NCBI RefSeq assembly: GCF_022763305.1
Contig: NZ_JALEGT010000035.1
Coordinates: 1-64,000 of the forward strand
Direction of reading: 5' to 3'
Origin: Marivita sp.
GTDB lineage: Bacteria > Pseudomonadota > Alphaproteobacteria > Rhodobacterales > Rhodobacteraceae
DNA length: 64,000 nt
Below the pieces are notes generated by a model, which did not search any database, was not told the origin of the DNA, and saw nothing but the letters and a program-made list of their open reading frames with translations. Positions 1 to 7,971 of the stretch are shown here, piece by piece (position 1 is the first letter of the stretch; each line of letters starts with the position of its first letter). The position numbers and the translations under genes are program-made.

Positions 1-28
1 AATGTTAAAGGTTCTGTTACTTCTTTTC

Positions 29-70
29 CGTTTCACATTGCTGAAACTGGGCGCTCAAAAATGTGAAACG
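29..70. repeat. Inverted repeat with 11-bp perfect arms
   Basis: Arms CGTTTCACATT (29-39) and its exact reverse complement (60-70) enclose a 20-nt spacer. It sits beyond the 3' end of the small gene at 127-393. It could be an operator or promoter-proximal dyad for a gene left of the window, or an RNA hairpin. The sequence does not decide which. Confidence 0.5.
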
Positions 71-91
71 AAATGAGGGATACGTAAAAAG

Positions 92-116
92 AAAAGGCTC
101 CCAAAATTTGGAAGCC
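92..116 (-). terminator. Rho-independent terminator after the island small gene
   Basis: Read on the minus strand, a 7-bp stem with one mismatch (96-102 with 110-116) and a 7-nt loop is followed by TTTT and a further T-rich stretch. It lies 11 bp after the stop of the 88-residue gene and fits the end of the ArdC transcript. Confidence 0.6.
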
Positions 117-126
117 CCTCGCAGAT

Positions 127-393
127 TCACTTCACGAGCTTGAGCTTTGGTCGCAATCCAGAATTCATAACTGCACTGAAATTTGCAAGTGCAACATCAA
201 GAATATCTCTGCCGTTTGCTTCAAGCTCTTCCGTTTCTTCAAAGAAATACCTTTGCAACGTTTCATCTATTTTGTCTGTGTCAACGTGACGATCTGTGAG
301 CAAACAATGCAACGCATATACTGCTTCATGGCAATAATCCTCGCGCACTTCGTCACGTGTGAGCGGTGCAAAAGGGCTTACGTAATCCTGCAT
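127..393 (-). CDS. Small hypothetical protein downstream of ardC
   Basis: An 88-residue acidic protein that I do not recognise. It begins 13 bp after the ArdC stop on the same strand, has a purine-rich ribosome site (GAGG, AGGG) just upstream of its ATG, and is followed by a terminator, so it is probably the second gene of an ArdC transcript. It has no signal peptide, membrane segment or catalytic motif. The middle is rich in Asp and Glu (a run of EETEE near residue 53), which recalls acidic DNA-mimic antirestriction proteins, but that resemblance is weak and only suggestive. Confidence 0.6.
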   Translation of the reverse strand: MQDYVSPFAPLTRDEVREDYCHEAVYALHCLLTDRHVDTDKIDETLQRYFFEETEELEANGRDILDVALANFSAVMNSGLRPKLKLVK

Positions 394-406
394 TTTCCCT
401 GCCTCT

Positions 407-1288
407 TTATGCTGCTATTTGTTGGATTGTATCTTGTGCAACCGTGATAAAATCAACAGCTTTCTGCGCTGCGCTTGCCGCTCTGAATATATATCGCTTG
501 TCATTGCGCAAGGCATTTAACCATCCGTCAACATATGCGCCGCTTTGTTCAAAATCTGGCGTTAGTCCGATCGTTGCGCATAAGATACAAGCTCCGATTT
601 CCGCAACAAGTTCTTCCTTCGCGTATTCCTCGCGGTCGCGTCCATTGCCCAACCGGTCAAGTCGGCTCTTGTGGCCAGTCCAATGGATCGTTTCGTGTGC
701 TAAAGTCGCGTAGTAGCTGTCAGCGTCAAAGAACGTCGAAACGGGCGGCATATGAATAACATCTCGTGAATGGTGGTAGAACGCTTTAGGCTCGGCGGTT
801 GTCTCGATCTGCGCTCCTGTTTCTGCGAAGAAAGCTTCGAGGATGGGATTAGACAAGGTTCCTAAGTCGCGGGCTTCCGTCGCCGCCGTCTGGTAGAATT
901 CGTCTGGCAGACCGTCGATTTGATCTGCGTTGAAAACCCGGTATCCACGCAAGTAAGGCACTTTGATCTCTTCGCCCGTAACTCTGTCTTCTGTTTCGTG
1001 CGTGTTGTAGAAAACAACGAGTGTGGATTTTTCGCCCTTCCGCACTGTGCCGCCCTTCTCCTTAGCTTGTTTGAACGTGAACCAATGCGCGGCTTCAAAG
1101 CCCTTTTGTTGCGCCGTCAACCAGAGCATGAGTGTGTTTATACCTCGGTACTGTTCACCATTGGCACGTAGTGGGAAAACCGCGCCGCCGCCTGTCCAAG
1201 GCTGCCGCCACGGTGCCGCGCCATCTTCAATCGCTTTGATGATTGCATTTGTCACATGCTGCTGGATGTCGAACTTTTCTTTAGCCAT
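407..1288 (-). CDS. ardC: ArdC-like antirestriction / zincin-like metallopeptidase domain protein
   Basis: A 293-residue protein with the two-part ArdC layout: an N-terminal ssDNA-binding domain (about residues 5-130, with the family sequence APWRQPW near residue 25) and a C-terminal zincin-like domain with the metal motif HETIH around residue 195. ArdC proteins travel on plasmids and integrative elements; they bind single-stranded DNA and are credited with protecting incoming DNA from host restriction. The metal motif is intact and the length is normal. It lies on the putative island with the integrase pointing the opposite way. A run of G residues precedes the ATG as a likely ribosome site. 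Family assignment is secure; activity against restriction is inferred. Confidence 0.9.
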   Translation of the reverse strand: MAKEKFDIQQHVTNAIIKAIEDGAAPWRQPWTGGGAVFPLRANGEQYRGINTLMLWLTAQQKGFEAAHWFTFKQAKEKGGTVRKGEKSTLVVFYNTHETEDRVTGEEIKVPYLRGYRVFNADQIDGLPDEFYQTAATEARDLGTLSNPILEAFFAETGAQIETTAEPKAFYHHSRDVIHMPPVSTFFDADSYYATLAHETIHWTGHKSRLDRLGNGRDREEYAKEELVAEIGACILCATIGLTPDFEQSGAYVDGWLNALRNDKRYIFRAASAAQKAVDFITVAQDTIQQIAA

Positions 1289-1501
1289 TTGTGGCCCCCC
1301 TAAGTCTCTTGCTACCTTCCAGAATTGGACGGGCTGGCAAGTGAGCCGCGCATCGCGCGTGTCTCTCTTGCCGGACTGGCCCTCGCCGAGAGCAGGGGGG
1401 GAACCGCCGCAATTGGAAAATCAAGCACACAAGGGAGTGGTGCGGCCGCAGCGCAGCGAGGCACGGTCCCGCAGTAAGCGCAGTATTTTCTTGTTGAGGT
1501 G

Positions 1502-1518
1502 GGGGACCGGCGGTCCCC
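1502..1518. repeat. Short GC-rich hairpin
   Basis: A perfect 7-bp stem GGGGACC/GGTCCCC with a GGC loop inside the gene-free region. No T-tract follows on either strand, so it is not a standard terminator. Confidence 0.4.
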
Positions 1519-1597
1519 TAAACGCCGCGCAAGCGGCAAACCAAGGATGGTTATCCACATGAAAATAATGAGGTTTTGAAAAAAATCAGCGATTTTC

Positions 1598-1628
1598 TTG
1601 AATATGCATCCCGAAAGTCCTCTATAGT
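1598..1628 (+). promoter_or_regulatory. Candidate sigma-70 promoter of the integrase operon
   Basis: TTGAAT (1598-1603) and TATAGT (1623-1628) are separated by 19 nt and lie 24 bp before the first small ORF of the integrase group. The spacing is a little long and nothing else supports it. Confidence 0.3.
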
Positions 1629-1652
1629 GAAAAATGTCAGAAAGGGTATTTT

Positions 1653-1790
1653 ATGACTAAAGCACAGTTTTCGCGTCATTTGGCTGCGTGGATTGCAGTT
1701 TACAAACAGCCGCCAGTCGTTGAATTGCGCAAAGATGGTACGGTTGTTTTGAAGAATTCATCAGATGTGAATTTGGAAAACGCGGAGTAA
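1653..1790 (+). CDS. 45-residue hypothetical protein of the island
   Basis: Starts MTKAQFSRHLAAWI and ends LENAE. AAGGG lies about 6 nt before the ATG. The stop is 6 bp before the next small gene, which itself overlaps the integrase start, so the three form one translation-coupled group. The function is not recognisable. Its place just before an integrase would suit an accessory or excision factor, but no helix-turn-helix or excisionase signature is visible. Confidence 0.5.
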   Translation: MTKAQFSRHLAAWIAVYKQPPVVELRKDGTVVLKNSSDVNLENAE

Positions 1791-1796
1791 TCACAG

Positions 1797-1985
1797 ATGC
1801 CGTCTCGTCCATCTCCTTCAATGCCTACCAAGCGTCAGATTGATGAAGCTTATGCCGCTGCCAGCGCCATCTGTCCCGATGTGCGCATCAAATGTATCGG
1901 TCCGGACGGAGTGACTTTTGATTATCCGGATAACACAACGTCTAAATCGAAGTGGCATGATAAGCCATTTTCGTGTGACGTATGA
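1797..1985 (+). CDS. 62-residue hypothetical protein preceding the integrase
   Basis: The protein has a short helical N-terminal half and a beta-like C-terminal half (VRIKCIGPDGVTFDYPD). Small ORFs with this kind of C-terminal beta hairpin often precede alphaproteobacterial island integrases. Its stop overlaps the integrase start by 4 bp (ATGA), and the integrase has no clear ribosome site of its own, which supports real translation and coupling. Function unknown. Confidence 0.55.
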   Translation: MPSRPSPSMPTKRQIDEAYAAASAICPDVRIKCIGPDGVTFDYPDNTTSKSKWHDKPFSCDV

Positions 1986-2986
1986 CGAAAGAAGATTATC
2001 TTCGCTCCCGCAAGCGCCGGGGCCGGTGGTTTCATTACTACCGGCGCAACGGCGTGGAAAAGTCGCTGGGCGTTCATGGCTTGGAACCTTCCGACCCGAA
2101 GGTCAAAGCTGCATATTGGGCGGAACACGCGCGTTGGCAGGACATGCCACCAGGTACCGCAACGCCGAAGGCTGGGACGTTTGCGTGGGGCTTAGATATG
2201 TACTTGTCGGGAAGCAGAAGCTGGGCCGACTATGCCGAAGGCACTAAGAAATCGCGTCTTGCTATCCTGAACAGGTATCGCAAGGCACAAGGCCATCGCC
2301 CGCTTTCAAGTATCACATCTGGCGACATTGAGGCGGCGCTGTACGCGAAAGGCGGGCACGGTGCGGCAAACGAACTGAAAGCGCTAAAGCCTGTTTTCCA
2401 TCATCTGCGGAAACTGCGGATTATTCCCAAGAACCCGGCGGCGGGTGTCGAACTGGATACGCCAGCGATTATCGGTTTCCCAACGACCGACGCGGATGAA
2501 ATCGAAGCATTTATCGAACGCTGGGAAATCGGGACTGTCGAGCGGCTGGTCTTTGATCTCGGCTTGCGTACCGGAGCCGCGCGGGTGGACCTTTGCAAAA
2601 TCGGTCGGCACAACATCCAAGGCAATCTTTTGACTTTCAATCGGAACAAGTCAACGGTCGTAACTCATGTGCCAATTACTGGGGACTTGCGGGCTGTGAT
2701 CAACCGAACTCCGGACATTGCTCCTGCATTCATTCTCAACAAATATGGCAAGCCGTTCACGGCTGAAAGCCTCGGCAATCTCTACCGGGATGCAGCGGTG
2801 GCTGCTGGGATCAAGTCCCGTCTTCATGGCCTGCGGAAAGCGTTCTGCGTGTATTGGGCTGAGGATGGCAAGACGGCTCACGAGATCATGGCTATGTCCG
2901 GCCACCTGAGCCTGTCCGAAGTGCAGCGATACACTCAAGCGGCGGACCGTAAGCGTATCATTCAGCTTATTGCAGGTGCCGCATAA
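1982..2986 (+). CDS. int: Tyrosine recombinase (site-specific integrase)
   Basis: A 334-residue phage-type integrase. An N-terminal arm-like segment (1-60) and a core-binding domain (about 65-150) precede the catalytic domain (about 165-334). The active-site set is complete: Arg201 in TGAARVDL, Lys223 in the beta hairpin, His282 and Arg285 in HGLR, His308 in SGH and the nucleophile Tyr317 in VQRYTQ. It catalyses recombination between the element and the chromosome. It ends 81 bp from the 3' terminus of tRNA-Arg(CCT), the presumed attachment site. Its start is coupled to the preceding 62-codon gene by a 4-bp overlap. All catalytic residues are present, so it looks functional. Confidence 0.93.
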   Translation: MTKEDYLRSRKRRGRWFHYYRRNGVEKSLGVHGLEPSDPKVKAAYWAEHARWQDMPPGTATPKAGTFAWGLDMYLSGSRSWADYAEGTKKSRLAILNRYRKAQGHRPLSSITSGDIEAALYAKGGHGAANELKALKPVFHHLRKLRIIPKNPAAGVELDTPAIIGFPTTDADEIEAFIERWEIGTVERLVFDLGLRTGAARVDLCKIGRHNIQGNLLTFNRNKSTVVTHVPITGDLRAVINRTPDIAPAFILNKYGKPFTAESLGNLYRDAAVAAGIKSRLHGLRKAFCVYWAEDGKTAHEIMAMSGHLSLSEVQRYTQAADRKRIIQLIAGAA

Positions 2987-3066
2987 TGGGACACGCAAAT
3001 TCTGGAGCGGGACACGTTTTCACAACCACTTGTAATCAAACAATAAAAATCACGAAAATTGGAAAG

Positions 3067-3143
3067 TGGCGATCCCGGCAGGATTCGAACCTGCAACCTG
3101 CCCCTTAGGAGGGGGCTGCTCTATCCAGTTGAGCCACGGGACC
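3067..3143 (-). tRNA. tRNA-Arg, anticodon CCT
   Basis: A 77-nt cloverleaf on the minus strand: acceptor GGTCCCG with CGGGATC, anticodon stem GCCCC/GGGGC with loop CTCCTAA (anticodon CCT), T-arm GCAGG-TTCGAAT-CCTGC, discriminator G and encoded CCA. It reads AGG codons. Its 3' end faces the integrase, the geometry expected for an att site in the T-arm/acceptor half. No second copy of this 3' segment occurs elsewhere in the window. Confidence 0.97.
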
Positions 3144-3264
3144 ACGCGTTACAGCCTTACTGGTCGAAACGCGGCTTGTCATCACTTGCTGCATTTTTTC
3201 ACAGGGGTCGCAATCGCTTGCTGGCGGATAAGAGTTTGCGATAACATCAAAATGACAATACAGG

Positions 3265-4296
3265 ATGACGCCCTTGGCCAGTGAAGACACCCGCCCTCTC
3301 ACGCTGCGCGACGTTTCGGAAGCGTCCGGCGTTTCTGAAATGACCGTCAGCCGCGTTCTGCGCAATCGTGGCGATGTGTCGGCCGCCACGCGGGAACGGG
3401 TCCTGTCGGCGGCAAAGTCTCTGGGCTACGTGCCGAACAAGATTGCCGGTGCGCTGGCCAGTCAGCGTGTGAATCTTGTTGCGGTGATCATTCCCAGCCT
3501 GCGCAACATGGTGTTCCCCGAAGTCATGTCGGGCATCAGCGCCGTTCTCGAAGAGACCGAACTGCAACCTGTGGTCGGTGTCACGGACTACCTTCCCGAA
3601 AAGGAAGAGCGTGTGCTCTACGAGATGCTGTCGTGGCGGCCCTCCGGAGTGATCATCGCGGGGCTCGAGCATACGGATGCGTCGCGCGCGATGCTTATGG
3701 CAAGCGGGATTCCGGTGGTCGAAATCATGGATGTCGATGGAACGCAGATTGATGCGATGGTAGGCATTTCCCATCGGCGCGCCGGGCGCAAAATGGCCGA
3801 GGCCATTCTGAAGGCCGGCTACCAGCGCATCGGGTTTCTTGGCACGAAAATGCCGCTCGACCATCGTGCGCGCAAACGCTTCGAAGGGTTCACCGGCGCG
3901 CTTGCCAAGAGCGGCGTGGAGGTTGCGGACCAGGAGTTCTATTCCGGCGGCTCGGCGCTCGCCAAGGGGCGGGAGATGACGGAAACCCTGCTTGCGCGGG
4001 ATCCAGAGCTTGATTTTCTGTATTACTCCAACGACATGATCGCAGCTGGCGGGCTTTTGTCCCTGCTCGAAAAGGGCATCGACATCCCCCACCAGATTGG
4101 GCTGGCGGGGTTCAATGGGGTCGAGCTGCTCGAAGGGCTGCCGCGCCAGCTGGCCACGATGGACGCATGCCGCACAGAGATCGGGCGCAAGGCGGCTGAA
4201 ATCATCTCGAACCGGGTCAATTCACCCGAAGCGGACACCCCGAAAGTCGTGGAGTTGACCCCGAAGATCACCTACGGCGACACGCTGCGCCGATAG
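3265..4296 (+). CDS. LacI-family transcriptional regulator (gluconate-repressor-like)
   Basis: A 343-residue protein with an N-terminal LacI helix-turn-helix (residues 13-60: LTLRDVSEASGVSEMTVSRV and the hinge helix) and a periplasmic-binding-protein-like effector domain for the rest. The sequence is closest in feel to the GntR/IdnR gluconate branch, but the effector cannot be read from sequence. No sugar gene lies beside it; the next genes are a minus-strand pyrimidine operon converging on it, separated by a terminator. It is the first chromosomal gene after the tRNA-linked island. Its target is therefore probably elsewhere. Confidence 0.88.
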   Translation: MTPLASEDTRPLTLRDVSEASGVSEMTVSRVLRNRGDVSAATRERVLSAAKSLGYVPNKIAGALASQRVNLVAVIIPSLRNMVFPEVMSGISAVLEETELQPVVGVTDYLPEKEERVLYEMLSWRPSGVIIAGLEHTDASRAMLMASGIPVVEIMDVDGTQIDAMVGISHRRAGRKMAEAILKAGYQRIGFLGTKMPLDHRARKRFEGFTGALAKSGVEVADQEFYSGGSALAKGREMTETLLARDPELDFLYYSNDMIAAGGLLSLLEKGIDIPHQIGLAGFNGVELLEGLPRQLATMDACRTEIGRKAAEIISNRVNSPEADTPKVVELTPKITYGDTLRR

Positions 4297-4298
4297 GC

Positions 4299-4327
4299 AA
4301 AAAAGAAGGGCCGCTTTTGGCCCTTCT
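4299..4327 (-). terminator. Terminator of the pyrimidine operon
   Basis: A perfect 9-bp stem AGAAGGGCC/GGCCCTTCT (4304-4312 with 4319-4327), 6-nt loop, followed on the minus strand by TTTTTT (4299-4304). It ends the six-gene operon and lies between two converging genes, so it may also act on the LacI gene. Confidence 0.88.
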
Positions 4328-4349
4328 CCTTGCGTTCAGATCGGCGATC

Positions 4350-5336
4350 TCAGTTCAGCGCGTCGGACACCGCATGGGTCCACGCACCATCGCCCGGATC
4401 GGCCGTGATGACCGGATCCGAGCCGCCGGCCAGCAGCGTCTGAACCGTGCGCTCGAAATCCGCCGGATCCAGCGCGCCGTTCGAACCTGCTGTCAGTTTG
4501 GCGACTTCGCCCATCATACGCTTCTGATGCGTTTCGGTCTGCGCACCGGTCTCGTCGTATTCGAGCACGATCATCGCGGCCTCATCCGGGTTTTCCTCGG
4601 CCCATTTCCAGCCTTTCATCGACGCGGCGACGAACCGCTGCATCTTGTCGACGAAGGCGGGATCGTCCAGCCAGTCCTCGAGCACGTAAAGCCCGTCTTC
4701 CAGCGTCGCGACCCCCTGATCCTCGTACTTGAACGTCACGAGGTCATCCGGGCTGACACCGGCATCGATGACCTGCCAATATTCGTTATAGGTCATGGTC
4801 GAAATGCAATCGGCCTGACGCTGCAGAAGCGGGTCCACGTTGAAGCCCTGCTTGAGAACTTCGACCCCGGTTTCGCTCTTGCCGTCGGTTGAAATGCCAA
4901 GCTGGCTCATCCACGACATGAAGGGGAATTCGTTGCCGAAGAACCAGACACCCAACGTCCGGTTGGCCAGATCATCGGGGCTTTCTATCCCGGCATCCTT
5001 CCAGCAGGTGAGCATCATGCCCGAGCTCTTGAAGGGCTGGGCGATGTTGACCAGCGGAAGGCCCTTTTCCCGCGCGGCCAAAGCTGCGGGCATCCATTCG
5101 ACCGTCACGTCGGCACCACCGCCCGCGATCACCTGCGTGGGCGCAATATCAGGACCACCCGGTTTGATGGTCACGTTGAGATCGGCTTCCTCGTAATAGC
5201 CGTTTTCAAGAGCGACGTAATAGCCTGCGAACTGGGCTTGCGTGACCCATTTCAGTTGCAGGGTGACATCGTCTGCAGCCCAGGCGGGGGCGGCCAGGCC
5301 GACAGCGGCAAGTGCCCCAATCAGTTTCGTCTTCAT
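4350..5336 (-). CDS. ABC transporter substrate-binding protein, NMT1/THI5-like
   Basis: A 328-residue periplasmic binding protein. The signal peptide is MKTKLIGALAAVGLAAPAWA with an AWA cleavage site, then the NMT1/THI5-like fold (QLKWVTQAQFAGYYVALENG). This family binds pyrimidine-type or related small aromatic ligands. I take the ATG at 5336 because GGAGG lies just before it; an ATG four codons upstream lacks one. It is the last gene of an operon whose other members degrade reduced pyrimidines, so uracil, thymine, a hydantoin or a dihydropyrimidine are the likely ligands; that is inference from context. Confidence 0.9.
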   Translation of the reverse strand: MKTKLIGALAAVGLAAPAWAADDVTLQLKWVTQAQFAGYYVALENGYYEEADLNVTIKPGGPDIAPTQVIAGGGADVTVEWMPAALAAREKGLPLVNIAQPFKSSGMMLTCWKDAGIESPDDLANRTLGVWFFGNEFPFMSWMSQLGISTDGKSETGVEVLKQGFNVDPLLQRQADCISTMTYNEYWQVIDAGVSPDDLVTFKYEDQGVATLEDGLYVLEDWLDDPAFVDKMQRFVAASMKGWKWAEENPDEAAMIVLEYDETGAQTETHQKRMMGEVAKLTAGSNGALDPADFERTVQTLLAGGSDPVITADPGDGAWTHAVSDALN

Positions 5337-5365
5337 AGTAACCTCCATGTTGTCATTGTCGTTTT

Positions 5366-6214
5366 TCAGGTCTTGCGGTGTGACGGGTGCCAGAACGTCA
5401 CCCGCTTTTCGATCCAGGCCACGAGTCCGTAGAACGCGGTGCCCGCCAAGGCGGCAACGGCGATTTCGGCCCAGACCAGATCGATCGACAGGCTTCCCAC
5501 ACCCGTCGAAATCCGGAACCCCATCCCGCGCGTGGGGGATCCGAAATATTCAGCCACGATCGCTCCGATCAGGGCAAGGGTTGTCGCGATCTTGAGCCCG
5601 TTGAACACGAAAGGCAGCGCAGCGGGCAGGCGAAGTTTGAGCAGCGTGTCGAAATAACTCGCAGCATAGGTGCGCATGAGGTCGCGCTGCATCGCATCGG
5701 TTTCGCGCAGCCCCTGCACCGTGTTCACGAGGATCGGGAAAAAGACCATCACGACGACCACCGCCGCCTTGGACTGCCAGTCAAAGCCAAACCAACTGAC
5801 GAGGATCGGCGCGATACCGACGATGGGCAGGGCGGCCACGAAATTGCCGATGGGCAGAAGACCACGGGTCAGAAAAGCCGACCGGTCGATCAGGATCGCC
5901 GTGGCAAACGCCGCCAGTACGCCAATCGCAAAGCCTGACAGTGCCCCCTTGAGAACCGTCTGGCGGAAGTCCTCCCAAAGAATGTCGGTGGAGGCTGCAA
6001 AGGTCTGGGCAACTGCAGACGGCGCAGGCAGGATGACCGGCGACACGCCGACCCCGCGCACGATCCCTTCCCAAAGAACGATCAGCGTGACGCCGAACAG
6101 AACCGGGATCAGCACGCGCACAGCCATCGTTCCGCGCCAGCGCGAATTGGCGAGCCACGTATTGAGCCCCCAGGCTCCGATCCAGAACACAAGGGCAAAG
6201 ACCAGCCAGCTCAT
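5366..6214 (-). CDS. ABC transporter permease (second of pair)
   Basis: A 282-residue inner-membrane permease of the BPD_transp_1 (SsuC/TauC/ThiX-like) family. There are about six transmembrane segments, and the cytoplasmic EAA-type loop is seen around LMRTYAASYFDTLLKLRLPA. Its start overlaps the stop of the first permease by 4 bp, so the two subunits are translation-coupled and probably form a heterodimeric channel. The binding-protein gene follows after 29 bp. Confidence 0.9.
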   Translation of the reverse strand: MSWLVFALVFWIGAWGLNTWLANSRWRGTMAVRVLIPVLFGVTLIVLWEGIVRGVGVSPVILPAPSAVAQTFAASTDILWEDFRQTVLKGALSGFAIGVLAAFATAILIDRSAFLTRGLLPIGNFVAALPIVGIAPILVSWFGFDWQSKAAVVVVMVFFPILVNTVQGLRETDAMQRDLMRTYAASYFDTLLKLRLPAALPFVFNGLKIATTLALIGAIVAEYFGSPTRGMGFRISTGVGSLSIDLVWAEIAVAALAGTAFYGLVAWIEKRVTFWHPSHRKT

Positions 6215-7143
6215 GCCTGCATCCCCATGCGCTTCAGCGTGACCCGCTGGACCAAATCCAGCAACGTGACCAGAACTCCGGCCAGGATCGCGGCAGCAAA
6301 AAGCGCCGCCCAGATCGCCAGAGGTGTGCCGAACTGATCCCCGATCAGGATGCGCGCCCCCAGACCCGAGATCGCCCCCGTCGGCAACTCGCCTACAATC
6401 GTGCCCACCAGTGCCGCAGCGATCCCGATCTTGAGCGAGGTGAAAAGATAGGGCATCGACGCAGGCAGACGCAGTTTCAGGAAGGCCTGCACTCCGGACG
6501 CGGAATAGGTCTTGAGCAGATCAAGCTGTGCCGCTCCGGGCGATCTCAATCCCTTGACCATGCCGACAAGCACCGGGAAGTAACACAGATAGGCCGAAAT
6601 GATCGCCTTCGGCACGCCCCGCCCCTCGATGCCGACCTGACTGGACAGCACGATGATCATGGGGGCCAACGCCACGATGGGGATGGTCTGGCTGATGATC
6701 GCCCAGGGCATCAGGCTCATGTCCACGACGCGGCTGTAGACGATGGCAATCGCCCCGGCCATGCCCAGAACCGTGCCCAGTGCAAAGCCCCAGAGGGTGG
6801 ATTGCAGGGTGATCCAGCCGTGATAGATCAATGACCGTTTCGACATGGGCCGCCCGTTAAGCGCCATCTCACCCGTTGTTTTCCAAAGCTCCGACCCCAC
6901 CTGCACCGGCGTCGGCAGCCGAGGACGCTCGAGGCTGTAGCCCAGCGCGATCTGTTCGGGATTGTCGAGCATCAGTCGCCAGACCGACACCTCGAACCGC
7001 GCGCGCGCTTCCGCAGGCATCACCTCGGCCCCTGCGCGTTCGGCCACATCCAGCGCTCCGCGTATGTTCATTGGCGCCACAGCCGCATACCAGAGCGCTG
7101 CCAACGCCGCGAGCACGGTCAGGATGGGAACAAGGCTTCTCAT
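6211..7143 (-). CDS. ABC transporter permease (first of pair)
   Basis: A 310-residue permease with an N-terminal membrane anchor, a periplasmic segment of about 70 residues and then the BPD_transp_1 core (EAA loop LLKTYSASGVQAFLKLRLPA). The loop resembles that of the partner permease, so the two genes look like an ancient duplication. It lies between the ATPase gene (6 bp upstream) and the partner permease (4-bp overlap). The extra N-terminal periplasmic segment is longer than in ThiX- or SsuC-like permeases. Confidence 0.9.
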   Translation of the reverse strand: MRSLVPILTVLAALAALWYAAVAPMNIRGALDVAERAGAEVMPAEARARFEVSVWRLMLDNPEQIALGYSLERPRLPTPVQVGSELWKTTGEMALNGRPMSKRSLIYHGWITLQSTLWGFALGTVLGMAGAIAIVYSRVVDMSLMPWAIISQTIPIVALAPMIIVLSSQVGIEGRGVPKAIISAYLCYFPVLVGMVKGLRSPGAAQLDLLKTYSASGVQAFLKLRLPASMPYLFTSLKIGIAAALVGTIVGELPTGAISGLGARILIGDQFGTPLAIWAALFAAAILAGVLVTLLDLVQRVTLKRMGMQA

Positions 7144-7149
7144 ACCGCC

Positions 7150-7971
7150 TCAGTCGTCATAGGCATGCCCCGCCCGCAGCCCTTCGCGCACGCGGTGCGC
7201 AATGGCGAGGAATTCCGGCGTATCGCGGATGTCGAGCGGCCGCTCCTTGGGCAGCGAGCTCTCAATCACATCGGTGATCCGACCCGGGCGCGGCGACATG
7301 ACAACGATCTTGGTCGACAGATACACCGCTTCGGGGATCGAGTGCGTGACAAACCCGATGGTCTTCTCGGTCCGCGCCCAGAGGTCGAGCAATTGCTCGT
7401 TCAGGTGGTCGCGCACAATCTCGTCCAGCGCCCCGAACGGCTCGTCCATCAGCAGGATATCCGCATCAAAGGCCAGCGCCCGCGCAATCGACGCCCGCTG
7501 CTGCATCCCACCCGAGAGTTGCCAGGGATATTTCTTCCCGAAATTCGACAGCTCCACGAGGTCCAGCACCCGCGCGATCCGCTCGTCCTGCTCGGATTTG
7601 GAATACCCCATGATCTCGAGCGGCAACGCGATGTTCTTCTCGATGGTACGCCACGGATACAGCCCCGCCGCCTGGAACACATAGCCATAGGCCCGCGCCC
7701 GCCGCGCCTCATCCGGCGACATGCCGTTCACTGTCAACGTCCCACCCGTCGGTGTCTCAAGCGCCGCAATGCACCGCAGGAAGGTGGTCTTTCCGCAACC
7801 CGACGGCCCGATGAAACTGACGAACTCGCCTTTGCCGATGTCCAGATCGACACCCGAGAGCGCATGGACCGGCCCGTCATTGGTCTGGAAGGTGAGGTCC
7901 AGCGATTTGGCGGAAATCACCGAAGTGGCTGCACTCTGATCATTGACCGGAGCGGCATGGATCGTTTGCAT
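7150..7971 (-). CDS. ABC transporter ATP-binding protein
   Basis: A 273-residue nitrate/sulfonate/pyrimidine-class ATPase. Walker A GPSGCGKTT, signature LSGGMQQR, Walker B ILLMDEPFGALDE and the switch His in FVTHSIPEA are all present. The ATG at 7971 overlaps the hydantoinase stop (TGATG), indicating coupled translation; an upstream in-frame start would run deep into the hydantoinase gene. It powers the two permeases encoded next. Confidence 0.93.
   Translation of the reverse strand: MQTIHAAPVNDQSAATSVISAKSLDLTFQTNDGPVHALSGVDLDIGKGEFVSFIGPSGCGKTTFLRCIAALETPTGGTLTVNGMSPDEARRARAYGYVFQAAGLYPWRTIEKNIALPLEIMGYSKSEQDERIARVLDLVELSNFGKKYPWQLSGGMQQRASIARALAFDADILLMDEPFGALDEIVRDHLNEQLLDLWARTEKTIGFVTHSIPEAVYLSTKIVVMSPRPGRITDVIESSLPKERPLDIRDTPEFLAIAHRVREGLRAGHAYDD

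Larger units (their letters stand above)
1289..1652. other. Gene-free intergenic region of the island
   Basis: This stretch separates the ArdC transcript (leftward) from the integrase genes (rightward). It must hold both promoters. I see no convincing gene; an 82-codon open frame on the minus strand lacks coding character. It contains a GGGGACC/GGTCCCC hairpin at 1502-1518 and a GCGCATCGCGCG segment near 1348-1360 that also occurs in the repeat element at 43984. Confidence 0.5.
1..3067. mobile_element. Right end of a tRNA-Arg-integrated genomic island (partial)
   Basis: The segment from the window start to the 3' end of the tRNA-Arg gene is more AT-rich than the following DNA and carries typical element genes: a tyrosine integrase whose stop lies 81 bp from the tRNA 3' terminus, two tiny ORFs before it, and an ArdC antirestriction gene. 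Integration into the 3' end of a tRNA gene is the usual habit of such integrases, and the tRNA keeps a complete 3' end including encoded CCA. The other end, with the expected duplicated tRNA 3' segment, must lie left of the window. No relaxase or conjugation gene is visible, so transferability cannot be judged. Confidence 0.7.

Noticed and set aside
1312-1560. 82-codon open frame in the island gap
   Set aside because: Arg/Pro/Ser-rich translation typical of non-coding GC-rich DNA, no ribosome site, overlaps hairpins.
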